Shown: piece after piece, positions 8,089-17,548 of the stretch
Position numbering within the stretch: position 1 is the stretch's first letter
Layout of the letters: every line of letters starts with the position of its first letter
NCBI GenBank assembly: GCA_004294135.1
Contig: RDZY01000011.1
Coordinates: forward strand, 1 to 64,000
Reading direction: 5' to 3'
Length of the DNA stretch: 64,000 bases
Origin: Sphingobacteriia bacterium
GTDB lineage: Bacteria > Bacteroidota > Bacteroidia > Chitinophagales > Chitinophagaceae
Translations under genes and position numbers: made by a program
Notes under the pieces: model-generated
Databases searched by the model: none
The model's input: only the letters and a program-made list of their open reading frames with translations
Told to the model about the DNA's origin: nothing

Positions 8089-8109
8089 ACTCATTATAAA
8101 TTTAAAATC

Positions 8110-8886
8110 ATGCTACCAATACTACTACAAATTGAAGCTGGCATTGCTTTTATCACTTTAAATCGCCCCGATAAACTGAATGCCTTCAACAGAGATATGG
8201 CACTGCTCTTACAAAAAACACTGGATGATTGTGCCGCCAATGAAAGCATCCGTTGCATTTATTTAACAGGAGCTGGTAAGGGCTTTTGTGCGGGACAAGA
8301 TTTGGCTGAAGTGGCCGACCCAAATGGTCCTGGTATGCAACGCATACTAAGTGAACATTACAATCCCATCATTGAAAGAATTAGAACCATTAACAAACCC
8401 ATTGTTGCTGCTGTAAATGGAGTTGCAGCAGGTGCTGGCGCCAATCTTGCTTTTGCTTGTGATATTGTTACCAGTATTAGTACCGCTAGTTTTATACAAG
8501 CTTTTTCTAAAATAGGATTAATACCCGATAGCGGCGGCAGTTTTACACTCCCTCGTTTAATTGGATTCCAACGCGCATCCGCACTCATGATGCTCGGTGA
8601 TAAAGTAGCTGCTTCCGATGCTTTACAAATGGGTATGCTGTACAAAGTGTTCGATGAAAATAATTTTGAGGCGGAAAGTAAAAAAATTGCGGCCTCACTT
8701 GCACTAATGCCTACCAAAGCACTTGGCTTTATTAAACAGGCACTGAATGCTTCTGCCACCAATACTATTACGCAACAGCTTGCGCTGGAAGACTCCCTAC
8801 AGCAGCAAGCCGCTGCCACCAACGATTTCAAAGAAGGTGTGCAAGCTTTTTTAGAAAAAAGAATCCCTATTTATCAAGGAAAATAA
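8110..8886 (+). CDS. paaG: 2-(1,2-epoxy-1,2-dihydrophenyl)acetyl-CoA isomerase PaaG
   Basis: 258 residues, crotonase superfamily. Isomerises the ring epoxide to oxepin-CoA. Crotonase signatures: GAGKGFCAGQDL (oxyanion hole and adenine loop) and AVNGVAAGAGANLAFACDI. The segment AFSKIGLIPDSGGSFTLPR, with Asp where hydratases have a catalytic Glu, and the close likeness of FYNP-type text (HYNPIIERI) to E. coli PaaG favour PaaG over PaaF. 21 bases after paaD, in the same operon. Confidence 0.88.
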   Translation: MLPILLQIEAGIAFITLNRPDKLNAFNRDMALLLQKTLDDCAANESIRCIYLTGAGKGFCAGQDLAEVADPNGPGMQRILSEHYNPIIERIRTINKPIVAAVNGVAAGAGANLAFACDIVTSISTASFIQAFSKIGLIPDSGGSFTLPRLIGFQRASALMMLGDKVAASDALQMGMLYKVFDENNFEAESKKIAASLALMPTKALGFIKQALNASATNTITQQLALEDSLQQQAAATNDFKEGVQAFLEKRIPIYQGK

Positions 8887-8894
8887 AATAAAAA

Positions 8895-9305
8895 ATGACC
8901 CCAGAATTAGTAGTAGCTCATATGATGAAAGAAGACCTATTCTCTCAATGGATGGGAATAGAAGTACTGGAACTGCGCAGTGGTTATAGTAAAATAAAAA
9001 TGATCATCCGCAGCGAAATGATCAACGGATTGGGAATTGTACACGGTGGTATTACTTTCTCCATGGCCGACAGTGCTTTTGCCTTTGCTTGTAATAACCG
9101 AAATAATTTATCGGTCGCCCTAGACACTTCCATCAACTTTTTAAAACCCGTTAGAGTGGGTGATCTGTTAACCGCCGAAGCCATTGAAATTCACAATGGA
9201 AGAAGTACTGGCCTTTATCAAATTACCATCACCAACCAATTGGCAGAAACAGTGGCTCTCTTTAAAGGCACTTGCTTTAGAACTGGAAAACCAGTAGTTC
9301 ATTAA
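8895..9305 (+). CDS. paaI: hotdog-fold phenylacetyl-CoA-pathway thioesterase PaaI
   Basis: 136 residues, single hotdog domain. Hydrolyses stalled ring-hydroxylated or related acyl-CoAs, salvaging CoA. The family motif IVHGGITFSMADSAFAFACN holds the conserved HGG and the catalytic acidic residue. Eight bases after paaG. Position and motif make PaaI the natural choice among 4HBT thioesterases. Confidence 0.9.
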   Translation: MTPELVVAHMMKEDLFSQWMGIEVLELRSGYSKIKMIIRSEMINGLGIVHGGITFSMADSAFAFACNNRNNLSVALDTSINFLKPVRVGDLLTAEAIEIHNGRSTGLYQITITNQLAETVALFKGTCFRTGKPVVH

Positions 9306-9314
9306 TTCAGTTTT

Positions 9315-9908
9315 ATGATATACGCATTTAAAGGATTTACACCGGTAATACACGAGTCTGCATTTATTCATCCTCAAGCTGCCATAACAGGAAATGTAAT
9401 AATTGGTAAAAATGTGTACATCGGTCCCGGTGCAGCTCTGCGAGGCGATTGGGGCGCCATCATTATTGAGGACGGTTGTAATGTGCAAGAAAATTGCACC
9501 ATACATATGTTTCCGGGTACTACGGTATTGCTTAAAGCCAATGCTCATATCGGACACGGGGCTGTGATTCATGGTGCTACCATTGGTAAAAATTGTTTAA
9601 TAGGCATAAATAGTGTTATCATGGACAATGTGGTTTTAGGAGATGAATGTATTGTTGGCGCATTGAGTTTTGTAAAAGCAGATGAGGTGTTTGAACAAAG
9701 AACTTTATTGGCCGGTAACCCAGCAAAAAAAATAAAAGAAGTCAGCAATGAAATGATTGCATGGAAATCAAAAGGCACTGCGCTTTACCAAACTTTACCT
9801 GAAGAAATGAAAAAATATTGGATGCAAGCAGACCCCTTGCGTGAAATTCCTACCGATTTACCTCCACAAGAACTGCTTTACAGCACTTGGAATATGCTTA
9901 AGAAATAG
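9315..9908 (+). CDS. paaY: PaaY, left-handed beta-helix (gamma-carbonic-anhydrase-like) protein
   Basis: 197 residues. Hexapeptide repeats ([LIV]-G-x4) run from about residue 20 to 140, e.g. [19 protein letters not shown] and [13 protein letters not shown], with three metal-type histidines as in gamma-carbonic anhydrases; the C-terminus is helical ([17 protein letters not shown]). PaaY proteins in other bacteria act as thioesterases that rescue the pathway. Last gene of the paa operon; 29 bases before the obg start. Confidence 0.88.
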   Translation: MIYAFKGFTPVIHESAFIHPQAAITGNVIIGKNVYIGPGAALRGDWGAIIIEDGCNVQENCTIHMFPGTTVLLKANAHIGHGAVIHGATIGKNCLIGINSVIMDNVVLGDECIVGALSFVKADEVFEQRTLLAGNPAKKIKEVSNEMIAWKSKGTALYQTLPEEMKKYWMQADPLREIPTDLPPQELLYSTWNMLKK

Positions 9909-9925
9909 ACCAAATTGCAATGTTG

Positions 9926-9933
9926 TATATTTG
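9926..9933 (+). promoter_or_regulatory. -7 promoter box of obg
   Basis: TATATTTG matches TAnnTTTG, with only 4 bases to the GTG at 9938. It overlaps the longer frame that begins with ATG at 9920, so it argues that the GTG is the true start and that obg has its own, nearly leaderless transcript independent of the paa operon. No -33 TTG at standard spacing. Confidence 0.5.
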
Positions 9934-9937
9934 CAAT

Positions 9938-10942
9938 GTGTCAGAACGTAATAATTTTATAGACTATATCAGAATCTTTGCCAGAAGCGGTCACGGTGGT
10001 GCCGGTGTAAAGCATTTTATGCGCAATAAGCTAACTGCCATGGGCGGTCCCGATGGGGGCGATGGGGGCAGAGGTGGCCATATTATTTTGCGTGGCAACA
10101 GTAATTTATGGACCCTACTCCATCTCCGTTATTTTAAAAACGTATTGGCGGAAAATGGCGAGAATGGCAGTAAAGACAATTGTACTGGTAGAGACGGTAA
10201 AGATATTTTTATAGATGTACCGCTTGGTACCATTGCTAGAGATGAAGAAACAGGTGCCAAAGAAGCAGAAATTTTAGAAGAAGGGCAAGAATATATTTGG
10301 ATGCGTGGTGGTAGAGGTGGACTAGGTAATAGCAAGTTTGCTACTCCAACCAACCAGGTTCCTGAACACGCCCAACCTGGCGAAGCAGGTATAGAAGGAT
10401 GGAAAAATATTGAGCTTAAAGTATTGGCAGACGTGGGTTTGGTAGGTTTCCCCAATGCTGGTAAATCTACTTTATTATCGGTGATTACCGCCGCAAAACC
10501 CAAAATAGCCAATTACGCTTTTACCACCCTTATACCACAATTGGGTATGGTGGAATACCGCGACCAAAAATCTTTCTGTATTGCCGATTTACCGGGTATT
10601 ATTGAAGGCGCAGCAGAAGGCAAGGGTTTGGGTCATCGCTTTTTACGACATATTGAAAGAAACTCGGTACTCTTATTTTTAATTCCTGCCGATAGCAATG
10701 ATCATCGAAAAGAATTTGAAATTTTACGCAATGAATTGGAACAGTATAATCCCGAAATGCTGCAGAAAGATTTTATCATAGCCATTAGTAAAAGCGATAT
10801 GCTGGATGATGAACTCAAAGAAGCCATCAGCAAAGAACTACCCGCTAATATTCCCCAATTATTCATTTCTTCTGTAACCAATAAAGGTTTAATGGAATTG
10901 AAAGACCTGCTTTGGGATAGCTTAAATAAACCCATTGTATAA
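9938..10942 (+). CDS. obg: Obg-family GTPase (CgtA), ribosome assembly
   Basis: 334 residues from the GTG start. The Obg glycine-rich domain covers residues 1-~155 ([28 protein letters not shown]), followed by the G domain with G1 [11 protein letters not shown]2/switch [12 protein letters not shown] and G3 [16 protein letters not shown], then SKSDML-type G4 and SSVTNKG. Associates with the 50S subunit and links growth to nucleotide state. I prefer GTG at 9938 to ATG at 9920, because family members start close to this point and a promoter box sits between the two. Convergent with typA. Confidence 0.95.
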   Translation: MSERNNFIDYIRIFARSGHGGAGVKHFMRNKLTAMGGPDGGDGGRGGHIILRGNSNLWTLLHLRYFKNVLAENGENGSKDNCTGRDGKDIFIDVPLGTIARDEETGAKEAEILEEGQEYIWMRGGRGGLGNSKFATPTNQVPEHAQPGEAGIEGWKNIELKVLADVGLVGFPNAGKSTLLSVITAAKPKIANYAFTTLIPQLGMVEYRDQKSFCIADLPGIIEGAAEGKGLGHRFLRHIERNSVLLFLIPADSNDHRKEFEILRNELEQYNPEMLQKDFIIAISKSDMLDDELKEAISKELPANIPQLFISSVTNKGLMELKDLLWDSLNKPIV

Positions 10943-10995
10943 ATAAGCAGTTATAGCTAAAATTAAAATAACGAATACACCAATTACAAATAAAT

Positions 10996-11030
10996 AAGCG
11001 CCTACCGATATACAATCAGTAGGCGCTTTT
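10996..11030. terminator. bidirectional terminator between obg and typA
   Basis: A perfect 10-bp stem, AAGCGCCTAC / GTAGGCGCTT, with a 13-base loop, followed by TT and an AT-rich tail; A-rich sequence on the other side serves the opposite strand. It sits in the convergent gap and can end both transcripts. Confidence 0.85.
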
Positions 11031-11051
11031 AAATTTATTAGCTGGAATGAA

Positions 11052-12866
11052 TTATCCTGCTGCTTCAGATTTCATACTTTTTGAAGCCTTGATTCTTTCA
11101 TTCTCATCTAAGATGGTTTTACGCATCCTTATATTTTTAGGCGTCACCTCAATACACTCATCTTGTTGAATATACTCCATACACTCTTCTAGTGTAAACT
11201 GAAGTTTAGGCGTAATTCTAACCGCATCATCACTTCCGCTTGCACGGTGATTGGTGAGTTTTTTCATCTCAATTGCATTCACATTCAAATCGCCCGGTTT
11301 AATATTCTCAGCAATAATTTGCCCCAAATAAACCTCATCTCCTGGATCTACAAAGAAACTTCCTCTATCCTGTAATTTATCAATAGAATAAGCAGTAGTA
11401 GTACCTTGAAACTTGGCAATTAATACGCCATTGCTTCTTCCAGGAATAGGTCCTTTCCAAGGTTTATAATCAATAAATCGGTGCGCCATCACGGCTTCTC
11501 CAGCGGTATTGGTTAACATCTGTGAACGCAATCCTATCAAGCCTCTTGAAGGAATTTCAAATTCCAAGTGTTGCATTTCACCCTTGCTCTCCATGATCTG
11601 CATTTCACCTTTACGCTGGGTAACCAAATCAATTACTTTACCACTATAATCACCTGGAACATCTACCACCAAATTTTCATAGGGTTCGTGTTTCTTACCA
11701 TCTATATATTTCACCAATACTTGCGGATTACCTACAGTAAGTTCATAGCCTTCTCTGCGCATGGTTTCTACCAAAATACCCAAATGAAGAATACCCCTAC
11801 CAAATACTAAAAAACTATCTGCACTATCAGTATCTTCCACCCTTAATGCAAGGTTTTTCTCTGTTTCTTTCATCAACCGATCACGCAAATGGCGTGAGGT
11901 TACAAACTTTCCGTCCTTACCAAAGAAAGGAGAATTGTTAATGCTGAAAGTCATACTCATAGTTGGTTCATCCACACTAATAATAGGCAACCCTTCCGGA
12001 TGCTCAGGATCAGCAATGGTATCTCCAATAGTAAACTCTTCCAACCCTACAACCGCACAAAGATCTCCAGAATGTACTTCAGCTACACGTCGCTTTCCCA
12101 TCCCCTCAAATACATACAATTCTTTTACCTTGCTCTTCTTAATAGAACCATCAGCTTGCACCAAGGCAATAGATTGACTTTCCTTTATTGATCCTCTGGT
12201 TACTTTTCCAACAGCAATTCTTCCCAAGAAAGAAGAATAATCCAATGAAGTAATTTGCAACTGCAATGGACCTTCGTTCACTTTAGGTGCTGGCACATAT
12301 TTAATAATGCCATCCATTAATGGAAATATATCTTCTGTTTGCGTTAAAGTATCATTGAACCATCCGTTTTTACCACTACCATAAAAAGTAGGGAAATTCA
12401 ACTGCTCTTCTGTTGCATCTAAGTTGAAGAACAATTCAAATACAGCATCATGCACTTCATCTGGCCTACAATTGGGCTTATCTACTTTATTAATAACCAC
12501 AATAGGACGTAAATTCAGTTGTAAAGCTTTTTGCAGTACAAAACGGGTTTGAGGCATCGGCCCTTCAAATGCATCTACTAGTAGAATTACACCATCTGCC
12601 ATTTTCAATACCCGCTCTACTTCACCACCAAAATCACTGTGACCCGGAGTGTCTATCACATTAATTTTATAGTCTTTATAAGTTACAGCAGCATTCTTGC
12701 TGAAGATGGTAATGCCTCGTTCTTTTTCAAGATCATTACTATCCATAATTAACTCACCAGCATCCTGGTTGTCTCTAAATACTTTGGTTGCACCGAGAAT
12801 ACGGTCTACTAAAGTTGTTTTGCCATGGTCAACGTGCGCGATGATGGCAATGTTTCTTATTTCCAT
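11052..12866 (-). CDS. typA: ribosome-binding translational GTPase TypA/BipA
   Basis: 604 residues, full family length. Elongation-factor-like GTPase that acts in 50S assembly and stress adaptation. G1 AHVDHGKTTLVD, switch KERGITI, G3 DTPGHSDFGGEV, G4 NKVDKP; later EF-G-like domains, and the C-terminal domain with RGLIGLRSQMLTNT and FKQGxx-like FQGTTTAYS. The start is MEIRNIAIIAHVDHGKTTL, as usual. A promoter with both -33 and -7 boxes lies ~60 bases upstream. Confidence 0.97.
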   Translation of the reverse strand: MEIRNIAIIAHVDHGKTTLVDRILGATKVFRDNQDAGELIMDSNDLEKERGITIFSKNAAVTYKDYKINVIDTPGHSDFGGEVERVLKMADGVILLVDAFEGPMPQTRFVLQKALQLNLRPIVVINKVDKPNCRPDEVHDAVFELFFNLDATEEQLNFPTFYGSGKNGWFNDTLTQTEDIFPLMDGIIKYVPAPKVNEGPLQLQITSLDYSSFLGRIAVGKVTRGSIKESQSIALVQADGSIKKSKVKELYVFEGMGKRRVAEVHSGDLCAVVGLEEFTIGDTIADPEHPEGLPIISVDEPTMSMTFSINNSPFFGKDGKFVTSRHLRDRLMKETEKNLALRVEDTDSADSFLVFGRGILHLGILVETMRREGYELTVGNPQVLVKYIDGKKHEPYENLVVDVPGDYSGKVIDLVTQRKGEMQIMESKGEMQHLEFEIPSRGLIGLRSQMLTNTAGEAVMAHRFIDYKPWKGPIPGRSNGVLIAKFQGTTTAYSIDKLQDRGSFFVDPGDEVYLGQIIAENIKPGDLNVNAIEMKKLTNHRASGSDDAVRITPKLQFTLEECMEYIQQDECIEVTPKNIRMRKTILDENERIKASKSMKSEAAG

Positions 12867-12926
12867 TATTGTATATTTGTGCTCAGTATCAATCAGTTAA
12901 GTGAATTATACTGTTTATTTGAGCGG

Positions 12927-12956
12927 CAAAGGTACGATTTTAAGGCGGGGCAACAA
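12927..12956 (-). promoter_or_regulatory. promoter of typA (-33 TTG and -7 TACCTTTG)
   Basis: Minus-strand TTG at 12954-12956, a 19-base spacer and TACCTTTG at 12927-12934 fit the Bacteroidetes consensus TTG-N19-21-TAnnTTTG. It is the only promoter in the window where I see both elements at standard spacing. Predicted 5' UTR is roughly 55 bases. Confidence 0.65.
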
Positions 12957-13052
12957 GTAATTCAAAATCAATATTCTATTATCCCTTTGTGTAAATAGTT
13001 TTTTAAGCTTTATTTTTAATAATCATTTTACGACTGAACCCGTTTATACCAG

Positions 13053-14459
13053 ATGAAAAAACCTTTATTTTTCCTCCCTTTTTTACCCTTTGGTTTTAAT
13101 AAATGGATCGGTTGCATTTTTTTATGCTGCTTATTCACGTATACCAGTTTCAGTCAAAACATTGCCTTTAAAAGAGCCAACCTTTTGGGTAAAGGCATGA
13201 ATATATCTTGGCTTGAACAATATTGGCAAGGTTCCGAACAAAAAAAACAAATGGATTACCTCGATTATTCCTTACTGGCTAGGAGAAAAAACGATTTACA
13301 AAGAATGAGTGTTGGGGTTAAAACGGTGCGACTACCCATTTGCTTCGACCGATGGGAAGATCGGATACCTCCCTTCACCATTGATTCTATGAATTACTTT
13401 AAGGTAATCGACTCCATGATTCAATGGACCGGTGAGCTGAATATGAATTTGATTATTGACTATCAACATGGGAATCTTAGAACCCAAAAAATTCAACAAG
13501 ATACTACCCGATTTTTTGCACTTTGGGATCAAATTGCTCAGTATTTTTCCAATACCGACCCTGACAGAATTTTTTTGGAGCCATTTAATGAACCCCATAA
13601 TATTGATGATGCATTGTGGTGGCAGATTGCAGAAAAAGTAGTTAAAATAATTAGGAAGCACTGCCCCAATCATACTATTTTCTTGGGTGGGGCTGATTAT
13701 AACAATCTTAGTTCTTTACTTAGAAGTAAGCCCATAAAAGACAATAATATTATTTATACCATTCACTATTATGAGCCATTGATATTTACCCATCAAGGCA
13801 CTCCTTGGCTGGGCGCACCAACAAGTACCATCGGCATTCCGTTTGAAGCAGATGGTGGTGAAGAAGTGCTTCCTACGCTTGCACCAGGCGCCAAAGGCAC
13901 ATGGGGTGAAAATAAATTATACACCTACCCCGAATGGAAAGACACTACTACCGTACACAAGGATCTTAAAAAAGCCGCTATATGGAGAAGTCTCTTTAAT
14001 GTACCCGTATATTGTGGGGAATTTGGTTCTTATAGAGCTGGGAATGTTGAGAGTAGAAGTAAGCACCTTAAAAGAATTAGACTGGCATTGGAGCAACATA
14101 AAATAAATTATGCTTGGTGGGAATGGGATGGAAATTTTTCTTTTATGACCAATGGAAAAATTCCACTGATTGTACAAGAAGCTTGGGGTTATAAACCAGC
14201 TATTCCCGCTCCCTCACTGTGGAAATTCAATATAAAAGAAATAAATACTGGATTATTTTTTGAACAATCAATGACATATGCTCCCGGTAATATTGTTTTA
14301 GAAAATATGGATAACAACAAAAGATTTGCATCCTATAAAATTTTAAATGGAAAATGTACTATTTCAAAAAATGGAATTCCTTTTGAACTGATAAAGATAA
14401 GTATCTGGGACGCAGACAATAGGTTAAGAGGAACCCATACCTGGGATAGAAGAAAATAA
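13053..14459 (+). CDS. secreted glycoside hydrolase family 5 (cellulase-like)
   Basis: 468 residues. An N-terminal signal peptide ends near SFSQ (residue ~35). The GH5 barrel follows: GMNISWLEQYW, VKTVRLPICFDRW, the acid/base Glu180 in EPFNEPHN, IYTIHYYEP, and the nucleophile Glu323 in VYCGEFGSY; WWEWDGNFSF closes the barrel. The last ~90 residues form a beta-rich extension. Probably an exported endo-beta-glucanase or mannanase; substrate cannot be read. Followed 35 bases later by an exported hydrolase on the same strand. Confidence 0.88.
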   Translation: MKKPLFFLPFLPFGFNKWIGCIFLCCLFTYTSFSQNIAFKRANLLGKGMNISWLEQYWQGSEQKKQMDYLDYSLLARRKNDLQRMSVGVKTVRLPICFDRWEDRIPPFTIDSMNYFKVIDSMIQWTGELNMNLIIDYQHGNLRTQKIQQDTTRFFALWDQIAQYFSNTDPDRIFLEPFNEPHNIDDALWWQIAEKVVKIIRKHCPNHTIFLGGADYNNLSSLLRSKPIKDNNIIYTIHYYEPLIFTHQGTPWLGAPTSTIGIPFEADGGEEVLPTLAPGAKGTWGENKLYTYPEWKDTTTVHKDLKKAAIWRSLFNVPVYCGEFGSYRAGNVESRSKHLKRIRLALEQHKINYAWWEWDGNFSFMTNGKIPLIVQEAWGYKPAIPAPSLWKFNIKEINTGLFFEQSMTYAPGNIVLENMDNNKRFASYKILNGKCTISKNGIPFELIKISIWDADNRLRGTHTWDRRK

Positions 14460-14494
14460 ATACACAATAATCTAGCATTTTAAAAATAATCTAT

Positions 14495-15499
14495 ATGCGT
14501 TTTATAAAAACGGTTCTTGCCCTAATTATAGTTTTAGTAGTAGTTTACTTGGTTGGGCCTTCTCCAGATTCACCCAACTATTCAACGGAATTACCTTCGG
14601 TTGCGAGCCACTTAAACAGTTTAGAAAAATGGATTGCAGCAGGTGAATCCAGCCACAAAATAAAACCCGACAATGAGGCCAGAATAGTTTGGGCCAATGA
14701 TTCACTTAAACAAAAAACAAAATATGCATTGGTGTATTTGCATGGATTCAGTGCAAGCCAAGAAGAAGGCAATCCCGTTCACCGTGAAATAGCAAAAACC
14801 TTTGGTTGCAATTTATATTTATCACGGTTATCCGAACATGGAATTGATACCAGCGAAAGTTTGGTAAACATGACCGCAACCAGTTTATGGGAATCTGCCA
14901 AAGCTGCTTATGCCATTGGTAAACAACTGGGCGACTCAGTTATTTTGATGGGCACTTCCACAGGCGGCACACTTGCACTTCAACTGGCGGCCACCTATCC
15001 CGAAATTGCTGGATTGGTTTTATATTCACCCAATATTGCCATCAATGATCCCAACGCTTGGTTGCTTAATAATCCTTGGGGGCTTCAAATAGCGCGACTC
15101 GTAAAGCAATCTGATTATATTACTACCCAAAAAAATATTCCACGCTACAACGATTACTGGAATCATCATTATCGCCTTGAAGCAACCGTACAATTAGAGG
15201 AACTATTGGAAACAACCATGACAAAAGAAAATTTTGAAAAAATAAAACAACCCGTCCTTGTTTTAAATTATTACAAAAACGAATTGGAGCAAGATCCAGT
15301 GGTTAAAGTAAGTGCAATGAAAGAAATGTTTGCCGCTATTAAAACCCCAAATACAAAAAAGAAAATGGTGGCAATACCCGAAGCAGGTAACCACGTAATT
15401 GCTTGCCCAATTCTTTCAAAAGACATTGAAAATGTTAAAAAACAAACCATTCTTTTCATAAACGATATATACGGATTACCACAACTGGCTATAAAATAA
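14495..15499 (+). CDS. alpha/beta hydrolase with N-terminal membrane anchor
   Basis: 334 residues. A hydrophobic N-terminal helix (IKTVLALIIVLVVVYLVG) anchors or exports the protein. Catalytic features: LHGFSASQEE (oxyanion loop), nucleophile Ser in LMGTSTGGTLAL, and the likely His in PEAGNHVIA. Monoacylglycerol-lipase/carboxylesterase-like, substrate unknown. It shares its orientation with the upstream GH5 gene, with a short gap, so the two may be co-transcribed. Confidence 0.82.
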   Translation: MRFIKTVLALIIVLVVVYLVGPSPDSPNYSTELPSVASHLNSLEKWIAAGESSHKIKPDNEARIVWANDSLKQKTKYALVYLHGFSASQEEGNPVHREIAKTFGCNLYLSRLSEHGIDTSESLVNMTATSLWESAKAAYAIGKQLGDSVILMGTSTGGTLALQLAATYPEIAGLVLYSPNIAINDPNAWLLNNPWGLQIARLVKQSDYITTQKNIPRYNDYWNHHYRLEATVQLEELLETTMTKENFEKIKQPVLVLNYYKNELEQDPVVKVSAMKEMFAAIKTPNTKKKMVAIPEAGNHVIACPILSKDIENVKKQTILFINDIYGLPQLAIK

Positions 15500-15541
15500 A
15501 GCAATGCCCATTCAAACACAATCATTCCTTATCTTCATTCA

Positions 15542-15549
15542 TAAATTTG
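15542..15549 (+). promoter_or_regulatory. -7 promoter box of fabH
   Basis: TAAATTTG matches TAnnTTTG and ends 7 bases before the ATG at 15557. It favours that ATG over a TTG two codons upstream and predicts a very short or absent leader. Confidence 0.45.
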
Positions 15550-15556
15550 CTTGCGT

Positions 15557-16606
15557 ATGCCTTTAAGTAAAATTGCTGGTATTGGTATGTACACACCACC
15601 CAATATTGTAACGAACAACGATCTCATGCAATATATGGATACCAGCGACGAATGGATACAAGAACGAACAGGTATTAAAGAACGCCGCTACGCACATAGA
15701 ACCGAAGAAACTACTACCACTATGGCAGTAGAAGCTGCTAAAATTGCCATTGAAAGAGCAGGAACTACTGCCGATGAAATAGATTTTATTGTATTTGCTA
15801 CCTTATCACCCGACTACTATTTTCCAGGATGTGGCGTACTGCTTCAACGCGCCATGAAAATGAAAGAGATTGGGGCTTTAGATATTCGCAATCAATGCAG
15901 CGGCTTTTTATATGCCCTTAGTGTTGCCGATCAATTTATTAAAACGGGTATGTATAAAAATATTCTCGTAGTTGGAAGTGAGAAACATTCATTTGGGCTG
16001 GACTTTAGTACCCGCGGTAGAAATATTTCGGTAATATTTGGGGATGGTGCAGGAGCGGTGGTATTGCAGCCCACCGAAAAAGAAAATCAGGGTATTTTAA
16101 GTACCCATTTACACAGTGATGGCGAATCAGCAGAATTATTGGCCATGTACAATCCTGGAACGCATGCCAATCATTGGGCAGCAAAAAATTATGCAGATTT
16201 TGACGATGCAACAATTGGTGAAATGTTTTTGAGTCACCAAATGATTGATAAAGCACAGCTATATCCTTATATGGATGGGCAGTCGGTTTTTAAAAAAGCA
16301 GTCGTGAAATTTCCAGAAGTAATTATGGAAGCCTTACATAAAAATAATTTGCTGCCAACCGATATTAATATGCTTATTCCGCACCAGGCAAATCTTAGAA
16401 TTAGTCAATACGTACAACAAAAATTGGGATTGAGTAATGATCAGGTTTACAATAATATTCAACAATACGGAAATACCACCGCTGCCTCTGTTCCCATTGC
16501 ACTTTGTGAAGCTTGGGAAAAAGGGAAAATTAAAGCTGGCGATTTAGTCTGTCTAGCAGCTTTTGGAAGTGGCTTTACTTGGGCGAGTGCATTAATAAAA
16601 TGGTAG
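15557..16606 (+). CDS. fabH: 3-oxoacyl-ACP synthase III-like (FabH family)
   Basis: 349 residues from ATG 15557. Condenses an acyl-CoA with malonyl-ACP to start fatty-acid synthesis. Catalytic triad visible: Cys114 in NQCSGFLYAL, His in IPHQANLRI, Asn in QYGNTTAASVP; GDGAGAVVL is also conserved. It is about 20 residues longer than E. coli FabH because of an insert around residues 190-240 (HANHWAAKNYADFDDATIGE), so a role as a specialised KASIII-type enzyme is possible. The lipid-kinase gene 20 bases downstream on the same strand suggests a lipid-related operon. Confidence 0.88.
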   Translation: MPLSKIAGIGMYTPPNIVTNNDLMQYMDTSDEWIQERTGIKERRYAHRTEETTTTMAVEAAKIAIERAGTTADEIDFIVFATLSPDYYFPGCGVLLQRAMKMKEIGALDIRNQCSGFLYALSVADQFIKTGMYKNILVVGSEKHSFGLDFSTRGRNISVIFGDGAGAVVLQPTEKENQGILSTHLHSDGESAELLAMYNPGTHANHWAAKNYADFDDATIGEMFLSHQMIDKAQLYPYMDGQSVFKKAVVKFPEVIMEALHKNNLLPTDINMLIPHQANLRISQYVQQKLGLSNDQVYNNIQQYGNTTAASVPIALCEAWEKGKIKAGDLVCLAAFGSGFTWASALIKW

Positions 16607-16626
16607 AAAGAATTGAGGAGTGAATT

Positions 16627-17526
16627 ATGGAAAGAAAAATCATTTATTTAATTAATCCAATCTCTGGAACTTCTAAGAAAGAACGGATTCGTGATTTAGT
16701 AGAAAGGGAAACTGCATTTCAGCAAATTCCCTTTAAGGTAATGCAAACCAATTCGGCAGGTGATTACGAAACTTTGAAAGAGCTTATTCAAGAAGAACAA
16801 TATACCGATGTTGTAATGATGGGCGGGGATGGTACCGTGAATCAGGTAACCGATTCACTCAGAAGTACTGGTGTTCGTTTTGGTATAATTCCTGTAGGAT
16901 CTGGCAATGGACTGGCGAGGGCTGCCAATATTCCTACTAAGCCGAAAGCTGCACTAGCATTGATTTTTGAAGGAAAGGCTAGTGCTGTTGATGCTTTCAC
17001 TATTAATGGAGCTTATTCCTGTATGTTGAGTGGAGTTGGTTTTGATGCGCAGGTTGCGCATGATTTTGCACAAAAATCCATCCGTGGTTTACTTGCTTAT
17101 ACACAACAAAGTATCATTCAGTTTTTTAAAGCAAATCCTTATCAATTCGAAGTTATATTAGAACAGTTTTCTTTTTTTACGGATGCTTTTTTCATCAGCA
17201 TTGCCAACAGCAACCAATTTGGAAACAATGCTACTATTGCACCGCAAGCAAGTCTCTCAGATGGAATGTTGGATATTGTAATTGTACAAAAAATGAATAA
17301 AGCCAAATTACCTTTTGCCATATTGCGACAAATGCGAGGAAATAATAAACTACAACAGTTGGTAGAAGATATGAGTAATAAAAATATTCTCTACTTTCAA
17401 ACACCTTCACTCACCATTAAGAATCCAAAATTAGCCCCATTACATATTGATGGTGAACCAAAAGAAACAACGGAGGAACTGAATATAAATATTATTAAAG
17501 ATGCATTTCTGTTAATCAGACCTTGA
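16627..17526 (+). CDS. diacylglycerol/lipid kinase family protein (YegS/DagK-like)
   Basis: 299 residues. Catalytic-domain motif GGDGTVNQV at ~70-78 and PVGSGNGLARAANIP at ~95-109, the ATP-binding signatures of the DAGK catalytic family; the C-terminal half is the beta-sandwich with SDGMLDIVIVQ and HIDGEP. Phosphorylates a lipid such as diacylglycerol; the exact lipid is unknown. A GAGGAG sequence 9 bases before the ATG is one of the few clear Shine-Dalgarno-like sites here. Downstream of fabH. Confidence 0.88.
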   Translation: MERKIIYLINPISGTSKKERIRDLVERETAFQQIPFKVMQTNSAGDYETLKELIQEEQYTDVVMMGGDGTVNQVTDSLRSTGVRFGIIPVGSGNGLARAANIPTKPKAALALIFEGKASAVDAFTINGAYSCMLSGVGFDAQVAHDFAQKSIRGLLAYTQQSIIQFFKANPYQFEVILEQFSFFTDAFFISIANSNQFGNNATIAPQASLSDGMLDIVIVQKMNKAKLPFAILRQMRGNNKLQQLVEDMSNKNILYFQTPSLTIKNPKLAPLHIDGEPKETTEELNINIIKDAFLLIRP

Positions 17527-17548
17527 AATTTTACTGCTATCCACTAAT

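Noticed and set aside
9920..9937. ATG six codons upstream as the obg start
   Set aside because: A TATATTTG promoter box lies inside this extension and the family start fits the GTG at 9938.
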